DNA of 64,000 bases from Pandoraea captiosa (GTDB taxonomy: Bacteria > Pseudomonadota > Gammaproteobacteria > Burkholderiales > Burkholderiaceae): the NCBI RefSeq assembly GCF_902459775.1, contig NZ_CABPSQ010000013.1, positions 62,001-126,000 on the forward strand, written 5' to 3'. Each line of letters starts with the position of its first letter. Position 1 is the stretch's first letter. This document shows, piece by piece, positions 18,159 through 27,352 of this stretch. The notes beneath the pieces were generated by a model, which did no database searches, was not told the DNA's origin, and saw only the letters and a program-made list of their open reading frames with translations. The position numbers and the translations under genes were made by a program.

Positions 18159-18748
18159 CCGATACGTTCTCCCCGCAGCGCGTTGCGCCGATATTGATGT
18201 TCTTGAACCCACGCCCGGAACGCGCCGCATCTCGATGCGAGACGCCGCGAAGACACGAGACGTGATGCTTGATAAAGGTAGGAAGCCGGGCAGGTATTGC
18301 GCCCTGCCGGCTTGATAGACGTTGCGTTCGCTCGCCCGAGCTGACTCGTCCGCCCGGATCGCGATGTCTGATTCCGGCGCTCCGCTCCCCGCTTTCCGAA
18401 TGCTCGGGCGGACGGACTGCCGAACCGTCTGTCTGCGTACCCCGCAGGGGTCTCCGGTTCGCACACCGGAACCGCAAATCAGACGAACATTCGGCCGGAA
18501 ACCGGCGCCGAATCAATATACGCGATGGCTGGACACGCGCGCAACCCAAGATTGACGGGGCTTTTCATAAAAAATTCCCGTTTTTCACGTTGTTGTCTGA
18601 AATTTTTTTTCTTGCTTTTTGTCTCCCTCGCCTGTGAAATATCACATCAATATCAAACGAATTCCACCTGAACCGTCATATCGGCGTGCGCAGCTGGTCT
18701 TCCGGCGCCGCGCTGCGCCGGCGTGTCTTTCACAGGAGTCGTCGACGT
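18159..18748. other. 590-nt spacer without recognised gene
   Basis: This lies between the divergent antiporter and DUF2848 genes. It contains small GC-rich inverted repeats (for example CCGGTTC near 18459 with its partner GAACCGG-like sequence near 18468) and an AT-rich tract with T-runs at 18560-18640 that may hold the promoter of the DUF2848 operon. No convincing protein, RNA gene or operator was recognised. Confidence 0.5.
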
Positions 18749-19444
18749 ATGAGTTCTCGCTTGACCTTTGCGGTGTCCGCCGCTTCACCCGGCGCCGCCC
18801 CCGTCCATGTCGACGTCGCGCTCGACACCCTGATCGTGGCCGGATGGGCCGGACGCGACGCGGCAGCCGTCGAGCATCACATCGCCGAGTTGGCTGCGCT
18901 GGGCGTGCGCCGCCCGTCGAGCACGCCTTGCTTCTACCGTCTGGCCCCCGCCCTGCTCTCTCAGGACGACGCCATCGACGTCGTCGGCCAGACGAGCAGC
19001 GGCGAAGCCGAATGTGTGCTCGTGCGCCAGGGCGACACGCTGCTCGTGAGCGTCGGCTCGGATCACACCGATCGCGAAGTGGAAGCCTATGGCGTGACCG
19101 TCTCCAAGCAGGTTTGCGCCAAGCCGGTCGCCCGCGACGCGTGGCGCTTCGCCGATGTCGCCGCCCACTGGGACCGACTGGAACTGCGCTCGTGGGTGAC
19201 AAACCATGGAGAGCGGCGTCTTTATCAGGAAGGTACGGTCGCCGGTCTGCTCTCGCCTCAGGAACTGATGGCGAAGCTCGGCGCGTCGGGCTTGCCTTCG
19301 GGCGCGGCAATGTTCTGTGGCACACTCGCTGCCATTGGCGGCGTGGCGGGCGGCGAGCAGTTCGAGATCGAATTGCACGACCCGGTCCTCGGCCGCACGA
19401 TCCGGCATCGCTACGCCACGCAGGCGCTGGCGATCGCCGACTGA
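18749..19444 (+). CDS. DUF2848 protein
   Basis: A 231-residue soluble protein of the DUF2848 family, which is distantly like fumarylacetoacetate-hydrolase-fold enzymes. Family landmarks include LIVAGWAGRD, HIAELAALGVRRPSSTP, CFYRLAPALLS, GSDHTDREVEAYGV and the terminal FEIELHDPVLGRTIRHRY. The start has AGGAG 9 nt upstream. It is the first gene of an operon with a GntR regulator (13 nt later) and an amidase. The reaction is unknown; the acidic and His residues GSDHTDRE suggest metal binding, which is inference. The likely role is a step in breakdown of an amide- or carbamoyl-containing compound. Confidence 0.85.
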   Translation: MSSRLTFAVSAASPGAAPVHVDVALDTLIVAGWAGRDAAAVEHHIAELAALGVRRPSSTPCFYRLAPALLSQDDAIDVVGQTSSGEAECVLVRQGDTLLVSVGSDHTDREVEAYGVTVSKQVCAKPVARDAWRFADVAAHWDRLELRSWVTNHGERRLYQEGTVAGLLSPQELMAKLGASGLPSGAAMFCGTLAAIGGVAGGEQFEIELHDPVLGRTIRHRYATQALAIAD

Positions 19445-19457
19445 CTGCCTTCCTCCA

Positions 19458-20168
19458 ATGCCCAACGACACAGCCTTCGAGTCACGTCCCGATGCCGATG
19501 CAGTAACGGCCACCGCCATTTCGCCAACGGCGCCCGATGGTCGCAGCCTGACCGAGCGCGCGTACGAAGCGATCAAGCACGACATCATCACGTTGCGTCT
19601 GCGCCCTGGCGAGACCCTCAACGAAGCGCAACTGATGCAGTCGACGGGACTCGGACGTACACCGGTGCATCAGGCGATGCACCGGCTGGCGCTCGAAGGG
19701 CTGCTGGTCATCCTGCCGCGCAAAGGCGCGATGGTCGCGCCCGTCTCGCTGAACGATGCCCTCGAGATCATCGACGTGCGCATGATCAACGAGACGTATT
19801 GCGTCGAACTCGCCGCGCGGGCCGCAACGCCGGGCGACCTCGCCGCCATGCGCGCCGTCCTGGCGGGTTCGCGCGAGGCCATTGCAACGAGAGATGTCGC
19901 GCAAATGATGCGTATCGACCGCGATTTCCATCTCGCGATCTCGCGAACCTCACGCAACCACACACTCGCAGAGTTGCTGCGCGGTCTGCACGAGCGGTCG
20001 CTGCGCTTCTGGTTTCTCGCACTGTCGACGCCCAGCCATCTGGAGGGCGTCTACGAAGAGCATCTCGAACTGTTCGAAGCGCTTGCCGCGCATGACGGCG
20101 AGCGCGCCCGGCGGGCCATCGCCCGTCACATCGAAGAATTCCGCACCCATATTCTGAAAGCGATCTGA
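19458..20168 (+). CDS. GntR/FadR-type transcriptional regulator
   Basis: A 236-residue regulator with an N-terminal winged helix (SLTERAYEAIKHDIITLRLRPG, then LMQSTGLGRTPVHQAMHRLALEGLL) and a C-terminal FCD ligand domain. The FCD metal/ligand residues appear as DRDFHLAI (about residues 153-160) and a later conserved His-rich helix (RAIARHIEEF). The ATG at 19458 is 13 nt past the DUF2848 stop. Two nt separate its stop from the amidase start, so it is embedded in the operon it probably represses; the inducer is likely a pathway intermediate. Confidence 0.93.
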   Translation: MPNDTAFESRPDADAVTATAISPTAPDGRSLTERAYEAIKHDIITLRLRPGETLNEAQLMQSTGLGRTPVHQAMHRLALEGLLVILPRKGAMVAPVSLNDALEIIDVRMINETYCVELAARAATPGDLAAMRAVLAGSREAIATRDVAQMMRIDRDFHLAISRTSRNHTLAELLRGLHERSLRFWFLALSTPSHLEGVYEEHLELFEALAAHDGERARRAIARHIEEFRTHILKAI

Positions 20169-20170
20169 AC

Positions 20171-21559
20171 ATGAGCACCGACGCCATCGATCTGCAACGC
20201 CCCCTGTCCGAACTCGCCGCTGCGCTCGACACCGGACGTACCACCAGCCGCGCCCTCACCGAGCAGGCGCTCGCGCGCATCGCCGACCCGGCCGGTCAGG
20301 GCAAGGTCGTGTTCACGCACGTCGACGCGCAGGCCGCGCGCGACGCCGCCGACGGCCTCGACGCGTTGCGCCGTGCAGGCACGCGTCTGTCGCCGTTGAT
20401 GGGTATCCCCGTCTCGGTCAAGGATCTGTTCGACGTGGCGGGGCAGGTCACGCGCGCCGGTTCCACGGTACTCGCCGACGCAGCCCCCGCTACGCACGAC
20501 GCGCTTGCCGTCGCGCGCCTGCGGCAGGCCGGGGCGGTCATCGTCGGCCGAACCAACATGACGGAGTTCGCCTTCTCGGGGCTCGGCCTGAATCCGCACT
20601 ACGGCACGCCGCGCTCGCCGTGGCAACGCGAGGTCGGACATATCGCAGGCGGGTCGTCGTCGGGCGCTGCGGCGTCCGTGGCCGATGGCATGGCCGCCGT
20701 CGGTCTTGGCACCGATACCGGTGGCTCGATTCGCATTCCTTCGGCATTTTGCGGGCTGACGGGTTTCAAGCCCACCGCAGCGCGCACCCCGCGCGACGGC
20801 GCGCTCCCCCTGTCGACGTCGCTCGACTCCGTCGGGCCCATCGGCCGCTCGGTCGATTGCTGCGCCCGGGTCGACGCCATTCTCTCGGGCAACACGGTAG
20901 ACGAATCGCCCGCCATGGCGCGCGACGTGCGCGGCCTGCGCTTCGGTGTGTTGACCAATGTCGTGCTCGACGGTGCTGAGCCGGCCGCCCTCGCCACCTA
21001 CGAACGTGCCCTCGCCACGCTCGCCAACGCTGGCGCCACGTTAGTGGAGTTCACATTCGCACCGTTCGACAACCTGCCCGCCATCAACCGCTTCGGCTTC
21101 TCGCCCATCGAGGCCTATGCCTGGCATCGCAAACTGCTGGCCGAACGCGCGGACGGCTACGATCCGCGGGTGCTCGTGCGCATTCGCAAGGGGGAACCGG
21201 CAGGCGCGGCCGACTATATCGATCTGCTCAATGCACGGGCCGCCCTCATTGCCGCCGCGAGCCCTGTCTGGCAGAGCTTCAACGCGGTGCTGTGCCCGAC
21301 CGTGCCGCTCACGCCTCCGGCCATTGCCGCGCTCGAAGCCAGTGACGAGACCTTCACAGCGACCAACGCGCTCGTCCTGCGCAATCCCACGGCCATCAAC
21401 ATGATCGACGGGTGCGCGTTCTCGCTGCCGTGCCACGCGCCGGGAGAGGCCCCAATCGGTCTGATGGCCAGCGGCGCGTCGGGCGACGACGCCCGTCTGT
21501 TCCCGGTCGCGCGCGCCATCGAGCACGCGCTGCGCGCAGCCGGGCTTGGCGCGCGTTGA
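20171..21559 (+). CDS. Amidase-signature-family hydrolase
   Basis: A 462-residue amidohydrolase with the Ser-cisSer-Lys triad of the amidase signature family: Lys84 in PVSVKDLFD, cis-Ser162 in AGGSSSGAAAS and nucleophile Ser186 in GTDTGGSIRIP. The 24-residue spacing between the serines is typical. It is close in layout to GatA-like and AtzF-like enzymes, but no GatB or GatC is adjacent, so tRNA amidation is not supported. It is last in the DUF2848-GntR-amidase operon, 2 nt after GntR. The substrate is unknown. Confidence 0.93.
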   Translation: MSTDAIDLQRPLSELAAALDTGRTTSRALTEQALARIADPAGQGKVVFTHVDAQAARDAADGLDALRRAGTRLSPLMGIPVSVKDLFDVAGQVTRAGSTVLADAAPATHDALAVARLRQAGAVIVGRTNMTEFAFSGLGLNPHYGTPRSPWQREVGHIAGGSSSGAAASVADGMAAVGLGTDTGGSIRIPSAFCGLTGFKPTAARTPRDGALPLSTSLDSVGPIGRSVDCCARVDAILSGNTVDESPAMARDVRGLRFGVLTNVVLDGAEPAALATYERALATLANAGATLVEFTFAPFDNLPAINRFGFSPIEAYAWHRKLLAERADGYDPRVLVRIRKGEPAGAADYIDLLNARAALIAAASPVWQSFNAVLCPTVPLTPPAIAALEASDETFTATNALVLRNPTAINMIDGCAFSLPCHAPGEAPIGLMASGASGDDARLFPVARAIEHALRAAGLGAR

Positions 21560-21733
21560 CCTTCGGAGAGCACCCAAGCGTCTGATTTCGCGGCGAAAAG
21601 TTCCGTAACTTTTTCACTCACACGCGACTCACACGCGGCTCGGGCTGGGGTTACAATCCCAGCCCAAGTGCCTGCCGCCCGGCGTCATGCGGGGATCTGC
21701 GGGATTTGTGACGGCCCACCGCCCCGAAGTGAA

Positions 21734-22246
21734 ATGAACGCTCAAATCGACCCGGCCCTGCGCCGCGAACGTCTGCTGTATCTCCTGCTCACCGTGGTTT
21801 GTCTTGCCTTGCTCGGCGGCGCTCTGTACTTCCAGTACGTGCTTCACGAAGACCCGTGTCCGTTGTGCATTCTCGCGCGCTACGCGCTCGTGCTGATCGC
21901 GATCTTCGGGCTGGTGGGCGCGGTCTCGCGCGGATGGGCGGGCATTCAGGTCGCACGTGTGCTCGCCGCGCTCTCGGCCATTGGCGGCATGGCCGCGTCG
22001 GCCTATCTGATCTACGTGCAGGCCAATCCGATGGCGAGTTGCGGTTACGACGTCGTCGAAGCGTTCGTGGACAATCTGCCGACCTCGCGACTGCTGCCGC
22101 AGGTCTTCCAGGTGCAGGGCATGTGCCAGACGTTGTATCCGCCGATCCTCGGCCTGACGCTGCCGATGTGGTCGCTCGCCGCGTTCGTCGTGATTTTTCT
22201 GTCGCTGGCGTTGCATCGCCCCCGCCGCGCCATTTCGTTGCGCTAA
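21734..22246 (+). CDS. dsbB: Disulfide bond formation protein DsbB
   Basis: An inner-membrane quinone reductase that re-oxidises periplasmic DsbA. The 170-residue protein has four helices, the first periplasmic pair CPLC (Cys 42/45) and the second pair Cys 103 and Cys 131. The ATG at 21734 is chosen because the first charged residues and helix follow it; the in-frame ATG-like start at 21668 adds a non-conserved tract. It is monocistronic, 174 nt after the amidase and convergent with the LysR gene. Confidence 0.94.
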   Translation: MNAQIDPALRRERLLYLLLTVVCLALLGGALYFQYVLHEDPCPLCILARYALVLIAIFGLVGAVSRGWAGIQVARVLAALSAIGGMAASAYLIYVQANPMASCGYDVVEAFVDNLPTSRLLPQVFQVQGMCQTLYPPILGLTLPMWSLAAFVVIFLSLALHRPRRAISLR

Positions 22247-22282
22247 GACGCTAGAACGCCAAGACACCAGGACGCCTTCCGC

Positions 22283-23248
22283 TCAGGGCCTCACCAGCGC
22301 CGGCGCGTCCGCTGCGGCCCCGGTCGCGGCGTCGAGCTCCGTGGCCACTTCGGCAATGCGTCGCCGCAACCACGTCACCTCCGGCGCGGCGTGGGTGCGC
22401 TCGTGCCACAGCTGATAGAAACGCATCGGCGGGAAGTCTATCGGCGACGGCACCACGCGAATCGGCAGATAGCGCGCGTAGTGCTGCGCGAACTGGCGAC
22501 CCGTCGTGAAGACCAGATCGGTGCGCATGAGCACGTACGGCACCAGTCCGAAATACGGCATCGTCATCTGGATGTTGCGCCGCAGGCCCTGCTCGGCCAG
22601 ATAGCCGTCGATGAAGCTCTGGCGCTCGGCCACGTAAGGCATCGGCGCCAGATGCGGCAATTCAAGGTAGTGTTTGAGCGAAATACCCTTGTTGGCGAGC
22701 GGATGCTGCGCACCGAGCATGCAGACCACTTCGTCGTCGAACAAACGCGACATATGCAATTGCGGCGGCGGCTCCAGCCAGTTGCCGATCACCACGTCGA
22801 GCGAACCGTTCTCCAGCGCCCCCGCGTAATCGAACCCGGCATTGATCGGCTGGACATGCAGTCGCGCCGACGGGGCGTCGCGGCGCAGCACTTCGGCGAT
22901 ATTGGGCAGGAAGACGGCGTCGAGATAGTCGGGTGCGCCCAGCCGGAACGCCCGCGTGGTGGTTTGAGGCGCGAATTCCGTGCTCGGATGCGTGATACGC
23001 TCGATGGCGGCCAGCGCATCGGTGGCGTAGCCCAGCAATTCCCGACCGCGCTCGGTGGCGACCATGCCGCTCTTGCCACGCACCAGAATGGCGTCGCCGG
23101 TGATCTCGCGCAGGCGGCGCAACGAGTTGCTGATGGCCGGTTGCGACTGGCCCAGCTTGAGCGCGGCGCGCGAGACGCTTTGTTCGGTCAGCAGCGTATG
23201 GAGCACCCGCAGCAGGTAGGCGTCGATCTGTTCGCGGGGTCTTTGCAT
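22283..23248 (-). CDS. LysR-family regulator, probable activator of xdhABC
   Basis: A 321-residue LysR-type regulator. The helix-turn-helix covers LLRVLHTLLTEQSVSRAALKLGQSQPAISNSLRRLRE, near residues 12-48, and a LysR substrate-binding domain follows (FRLGAPDYLDAVFLP). It is divergent from xdhA with 279 nt between, the classical layout for control of the neighbouring operon. The effector would then be a purine or urate, which is inference from position only. A Val/Ala-rich tail closes the protein. Confidence 0.9.
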   Translation of the reverse strand: MQRPREQIDAYLLRVLHTLLTEQSVSRAALKLGQSQPAISNSLRRLREITGDAILVRGKSGMVATERGRELLGYATDALAAIERITHPSTEFAPQTTTRAFRLGAPDYLDAVFLPNIAEVLRRDAPSARLHVQPINAGFDYAGALENGSLDVVIGNWLEPPPQLHMSRLFDDEVVCMLGAQHPLANKGISLKHYLELPHLAPMPYVAERQSFIDGYLAEQGLRRNIQMTMPYFGLVPYVLMRTDLVFTTGRQFAQHYARYLPIRVVPSPIDFPPMRFYQLWHERTHAAPEVTWLRRRIAEVATELDAATGAAADAPALVRP

Positions 23249-23418
23249 GGGCGGGGCGCTCGGGTGGCGTGTTGAACACCGGAAAACGGCGGGTTGAGCG
23301 GTAGTTTATGACAATGGCGCGTCATCGGGGCGCCCGAATAGCCATCATCATGGCAGCGAAATATTTCCCCATGCCGCCGGTGCTATCTTCGGCTCATCCC
23401 CACGCCGGCCGTTCCGTT

Positions 23419-23489
23419 AGCGATACCGATAGCGATACCGATAGCGATACCCGATACGCCTCGATACGCCTCGATACGCTCGATACGCC
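23419..23489. repeat. Tandem repeats in the LysR-xdhA spacer
   Basis: AGCGATACCGAT is repeated three times (23419-23450), then TCGATACGCC-like 10-bp units three to four times (23451-23489). The shared core is CGATAC. The array ends about 40 nt before the xdhA start, so it may fall within the promoter region or 5' leader. Confidence 0.8.
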
Positions 23490-23527
23490 CGGCCCCCCAG
23501 CCATCACACTGCACTACACTGAGAACC

Positions 23528-25000
23528 ATGGAGACACAAGCCATCCGCTTCTTTTACCGCGGCAAGGTGCACGAGGTCACTGGCGAAGCCACGACCCGCA
23601 CCGTGCTTCAGTACACGCGCGAAGACCTGCACTGCACCGGCACCAAGGAAGGGTGTGCCGAGGGCGACTGCGGCGCCTGCACGGTCGTGATCGGCGAGCT
23701 GGCCGACGATGGCGGTGTAGCCCTGCGTGCGGTCAACGCCTGTATCCAGTTCCTGCCCACCCTCGACGGCAAGGCCCTCTTCACGGTCGAAGACCTGCGC
23801 GCCGCCGACGGCACGCTGCACCCCGTGCAGCAGGCGCTGGTGGATTGCCATGCCTCGCAGTGCGGCTTCTGTACGCCGGGCTTTGTGATGTCGCTGTGGG
23901 CCATGTACGAGAATCGTCCGGCGCAAGCGGGATGTCCGAGCCGCCGCGAAATCGACGACGTGCTCTCCGGCAACCTGTGCCGCTGCACCGGCTATCGTCC
24001 GATCGTCGATGCCGCGCAAAAGATGTTCGACCTGCCGCGCCGCGAATTCGATCGCAATGCGCTGGCCGAACAGCTCCGGGCGTTGCAGCGCGGCGACACA
24101 CTCACCTATGAGCATGACGCTCACGTCTTCCACGCCCCGCGCACGCTCGCCGAACTGGGCCGTCTGCGCGCCGCTTATCCGGACGCCCGCATTCTGGCCG
24201 GCAGCACGGACGTCGGCCTCTGGGTCACGAAGCAATTCCGCGACCTGAAGCATCTCATCTACATCGGTCAGGTGGCCGAACTGCGCGAGATTTCGGAAGG
24301 CGCGAACGATCTCTATATCGGTGCGGGCGCCCTGCTCAACGACGCATTCGACGCGCTCGTCGTGCACTATCCGGATCTGGCCGAATTGCGTCAGCGCTTC
24401 GCGTCGTTTCCGATCCGCAACGCGGGCACGCTCGGGGGCAACGTCGCGAACGGCTCGCCCATTGGCGACTCGATGCCCGCGCTGATCGTGCTCGGCACAC
24501 GCATCGTGCTGCACCGTGAAGGCGCGGTGCGCGAGATGCCGCTCGAAGACTTCTACCTCGCCTATCAGAAGAACGCGCTGGAAGCGGGCGAATTCGTGCA
24601 GGGTATTCGCGTACCGCTGCCAGCCGCCGCACAACGCTTTCGGACCTACAAGCTCGCCAAGCGCTTCGATCAGGACATCTCCGCCGTGTGTGCCGCGTTC
24701 GCGCTCGAGCTCGACGGCGACACCGTGCGCGGCGCCCGCGTCGCCTTTGGCGGCATGGCGGCAACGCCCAAGCGCGGCGCCGCCATCGAAGCGGCGCTGA
24801 CCGGTCAGCCGTGGACGGAGGCCACCGTGCGCGCTGCCATGGCCGCCGTGGCGAGCGACTATCAGCCGCTGTCCGACATGCGGGCGACGAGCGCTTATCG
24901 TCTGGCCGGTGCACAGAATCTGCTGTATCGTTTTTTCCTGGAAACGCGCACCGACGCGCCGCTTGCGGCGCACGAAGTCAACGCGTTCGCCAACGTCTAA
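23528..25000 (+). CDS. xdhA: Xanthine dehydrogenase, Fe-S/FAD subunit XdhA
   Basis: The small subunit of xanthine dehydrogenase, which passes electrons from the molybdenum site to NAD+. The 490-residue protein begins with a plant-type 2Fe-2S ferredoxin domain (Cys 43, 48, 51 and 72), then the second 2Fe-2S domain (Cys about 112, 115, 151, 153 in QCGFCTPG and GNLCRCTGYRP). A FAD-binding domain follows (LAGSTDVGLWVTK, FPIRNAGTLGGNVANGSPIGDS) and a CO-dehydrogenase-flavoprotein C-terminal domain. It is first of the xdhABC operon, 12 nt before xdhB. Confidence 0.97.
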   Translation: METQAIRFFYRGKVHEVTGEATTRTVLQYTREDLHCTGTKEGCAEGDCGACTVVIGELADDGGVALRAVNACIQFLPTLDGKALFTVEDLRAADGTLHPVQQALVDCHASQCGFCTPGFVMSLWAMYENRPAQAGCPSRREIDDVLSGNLCRCTGYRPIVDAAQKMFDLPRREFDRNALAEQLRALQRGDTLTYEHDAHVFHAPRTLAELGRLRAAYPDARILAGSTDVGLWVTKQFRDLKHLIYIGQVAELREISEGANDLYIGAGALLNDAFDALVVHYPDLAELRQRFASFPIRNAGTLGGNVANGSPIGDSMPALIVLGTRIVLHREGAVREMPLEDFYLAYQKNALEAGEFVQGIRVPLPAAAQRFRTYKLAKRFDQDISAVCAAFALELDGDTVRGARVAFGGMAATPKRGAAIEAALTGQPWTEATVRAAMAAVASDYQPLSDMRATSAYRLAGAQNLLYRFFLETRTDAPLAAHEVNAFANV

Positions 25001-25012
25001 CCGGAGCCGCCC

Positions 25013-27352
25013 ATGAACACCCAAGTTGAAGGCTTCATGACGCAGACCGCTCAGACTGCCGCACAGGTCGGCCGCTCTCGCACGCACGAGTCGGCCGAGC
25101 TTCACGTGGCCGGCGAAGCCACGTACACCGACGACATTCCCGAGCTGCAAGGCACGCTGCACTGCGCGCTCGGCCCGTCGCCAAAGGCCCACGCCCGCAT
25201 CCTGTCGCTCGATCTCGACGCCGTGCGCCGTGCGCCGGGTGTGGTCGCCGTGCTGACCGCCGCCGACATCCCCGGTGTGAACGATTGCGGTCCCGTGGTG
25301 CACGACGATCCGATTCTCGCGGACGGCATCGTCCAGTACATCGGACAGCCGATGTTCGCCGTGGTGGCCGAATCGCACGACGCCGCCCGCCGTGCCGCGC
25401 GTCTGGCCAAGGGGGAATTCGAAGATCTGCCTGCCATCCTCACGCCGCAAGCCGCCAAAGCCGCTGGCGCAGGCGTGATCCCGCCGATGCAACTGCGTCG
25501 CGGCGACGCCGATGCCGCCCTGCAGGCCTCGCCGAACCGTCTGACCGGCACGTTCGAATGCAACGGGCAGGAGCAGTTCTATCTCGAAGGACAAATCTCG
25601 TACGCGATTCCCAAGGAAAACGACGGCCTGCATATCTATTGCTCGACGCAGCACCCGAGCGAGATGCAGGCGCTCGTGTCGCACGCGCTGGGCTGGCACA
25701 GCCATCAGGTGCAGGTCGAATGTCGTCGCATGGGCGGCGGTTTCGGCGGCAAGGAGTCGCAGTCCGGCCTGTTCGCCTGCGTGGCCGCACTGTGCGCCAC
25801 GCGTCTGAAGCGCCCCGTGAAGCTGCGTCTGGATCGTGACGACGACTTCATGATGACGGGCAAGCGTCACGGCTTCTACTTCGAATACGACGTCGGCTTC
25901 GACGACGAAGGCCGCATCACCGGCGCCAAGGTCGACATGACGTTGCGCGCCGGTTTCTCGGCGGATCTGTCGGGTCCGGTCGCCACGCGCGCCATCTGCC
26001 ACTTCGACAACGCCTACTATGTGCCGGATGCCGATCTGCGCGCCCTGTGCGGCAAGACGAACACCCAGTCGAACACCGCGTTTCGCGGCTTTGGCGGCCC
26101 GCAAGGCGCGCTCATCATGGAAGTGCTGCAAGACGCCATCGCCCGGCGTCTGGGCAAAGATGCGCTCGACGTTCGCCGGGTGAATTTCTACGGCAAGACG
26201 GAGCGCAACGTCACGCCGTACGGGCAGCTCGTGAAGGACAACATCATTCACGAGCTGGTCTCGGAACTGGAGCGCACCAGCGACTACCGCGCGCGACGCG
26301 ACGCGGTTCGCGCCTTCAACCGCACGAGTCCGGTACTGCGCAAGGGGCTGGCGCTCACGCCGCTCAAGTTCGGTATCTCGTTCAACGTGCAGGCCTTCAA
26401 CCAGGCCGGCGCCCTCGTGCACGTCTACCGCGACGGCTCGATGCTCGTGAACCACGGCGGCACCGAAATGGGTCAGGGCCTGAACACCAAGGTCGCGCAG
26501 GTCGTCGCCCATGAGCTGGGGGTGGACCTCTCGCATGTGCGTGTGACGGCCACCGACACGAGCAAGGTCGCGAACACGTCCGCGACGGCCGCCTCGACCG
26601 GCGCCGACCTGAACGGCAAGGCCGCGCAGAACGCCGCATGGCAAATCCGCCAGCGTCTGGCCGCGTTCGCCGCGCAAAAGTACGGCGGCTCGGCAGACGA
26701 CGTGCGCTTCGCCAACAACGTCGTCAGTGCGAACGGCAACGACATCCCTTTCCCGGAACTCGTGGAAGCCGCCTACTGGGCACGCGTGCAACTGTGGTCC
26801 GACGGTTTCTATGCCACACCGGGCCTGTCATGGGACGCCAAGACGATGAACGGCAATCCGTTCTACTACTTTGCGTATGGCGCCGCGGTCTCGGAAGTGA
26901 TTCTCGACACGCTCACCGGCGAATGGCGTCTGCTGCGCGCCGACGTGCTGCACGACGCCGGCAAGTCGATCAATCCGGCGCTCGACATCGGTCAGGTCGA
27001 AGGCGCGTTCATTCAGGGCATGGGCTGGCTGACGACGGAGGAGTTGTGGTGGAACAAGGACGGCAAGCTCATGACGCACGCGCCGTCCACATACAAGATC
27101 CCCGGCATCAGCGATTGCCCGACGGACTTCCGTGTCGCGCTGTATGAAAACGCCAACGTGATGGACTCGATCCATCGCTCGAAGGCGGTCGGCGAGCCGC
27201 CGCTGCTGCTGCCGTTCTCGGTGTTCAACGCGCTGCGCGATGCGGTGGCGAGCGTCAACGACTATCGCGACGAACCGGTCCTGAATGCACCGGCCACGTC
27301 CGAGGCGCTCCTCATGGCGATCACCGAACTGCGCACCCGGAGCGCCGCCTGA
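25013..27352 (+). CDS. xdhB: Xanthine dehydrogenase, molybdopterin subunit XdhB
   Basis: The catalytic large subunit that hydroxylates hypoxanthine to xanthine and xanthine to urate at a molybdenum cofactor. The 779-residue protein shows the family elements GEATYTDDIPELQGTLH, GQEQFYLEGQ, RRMGGGFGGKESQ, NTAFRGFGGPQG, HGGTEMGQGLNTK and the terminal KAVGEPPLLL, which holds the catalytic Glu of this family. The start MNTQVEGFMTQT may also be read from the second Met at residue 9. It lies 12 nt after xdhA and overlaps the xdhC start by one base. Confidence 0.97.
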   Translation: MNTQVEGFMTQTAQTAAQVGRSRTHESAELHVAGEATYTDDIPELQGTLHCALGPSPKAHARILSLDLDAVRRAPGVVAVLTAADIPGVNDCGPVVHDDPILADGIVQYIGQPMFAVVAESHDAARRAARLAKGEFEDLPAILTPQAAKAAGAGVIPPMQLRRGDADAALQASPNRLTGTFECNGQEQFYLEGQISYAIPKENDGLHIYCSTQHPSEMQALVSHALGWHSHQVQVECRRMGGGFGGKESQSGLFACVAALCATRLKRPVKLRLDRDDDFMMTGKRHGFYFEYDVGFDDEGRITGAKVDMTLRAGFSADLSGPVATRAICHFDNAYYVPDADLRALCGKTNTQSNTAFRGFGGPQGALIMEVLQDAIARRLGKDALDVRRVNFYGKTERNVTPYGQLVKDNIIHELVSELERTSDYRARRDAVRAFNRTSPVLRKGLALTPLKFGISFNVQAFNQAGALVHVYRDGSMLVNHGGTEMGQGLNTKVAQVVAHELGVDLSHVRVTATDTSKVANTSATAASTGADLNGKAAQNAAWQIRQRLAAFAAQKYGGSADDVRFANNVVSANGNDIPFPELVEAAYWARVQLWSDGFYATPGLSWDAKTMNGNPFYYFAYGAAVSEVILDTLTGEWRLLRADVLHDAGKSINPALDIGQVEGAFIQGMGWLTTEELWWNKDGKLMTHAPSTYKIPGISDCPTDFRVALYENANVMDSIHRSKAVGEPPLLLPFSVFNALRDAVASVNDYRDEPVLNAPATSEALLMAITELRTRSAA

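Noticed and set aside
18159-18464. N-terminal extension of the CPA2 antiporter
   Set aside because: Residues are Arg/Ser-rich and not membrane-like; a family-like ATG with ribosome site is at 18158.
20171-21559. Amidase as GatA of tRNA amidotransferase
   Set aside because: No gatB or gatC adjacent and the operon context is DUF2848 and GntR.
23419-23489. Repeat array considered as CRISPR
   Set aside because: Units are 10-12 bp with no spacers and no cas genes; it is a simple tandem repeat.
23504-26791. 1095-residue open frame antisense to xdhAB
   Set aside because: It lies opposite two clear metalloenzyme genes; its Arg/His/Gly-rich composition is the usual GC-skew shadow.
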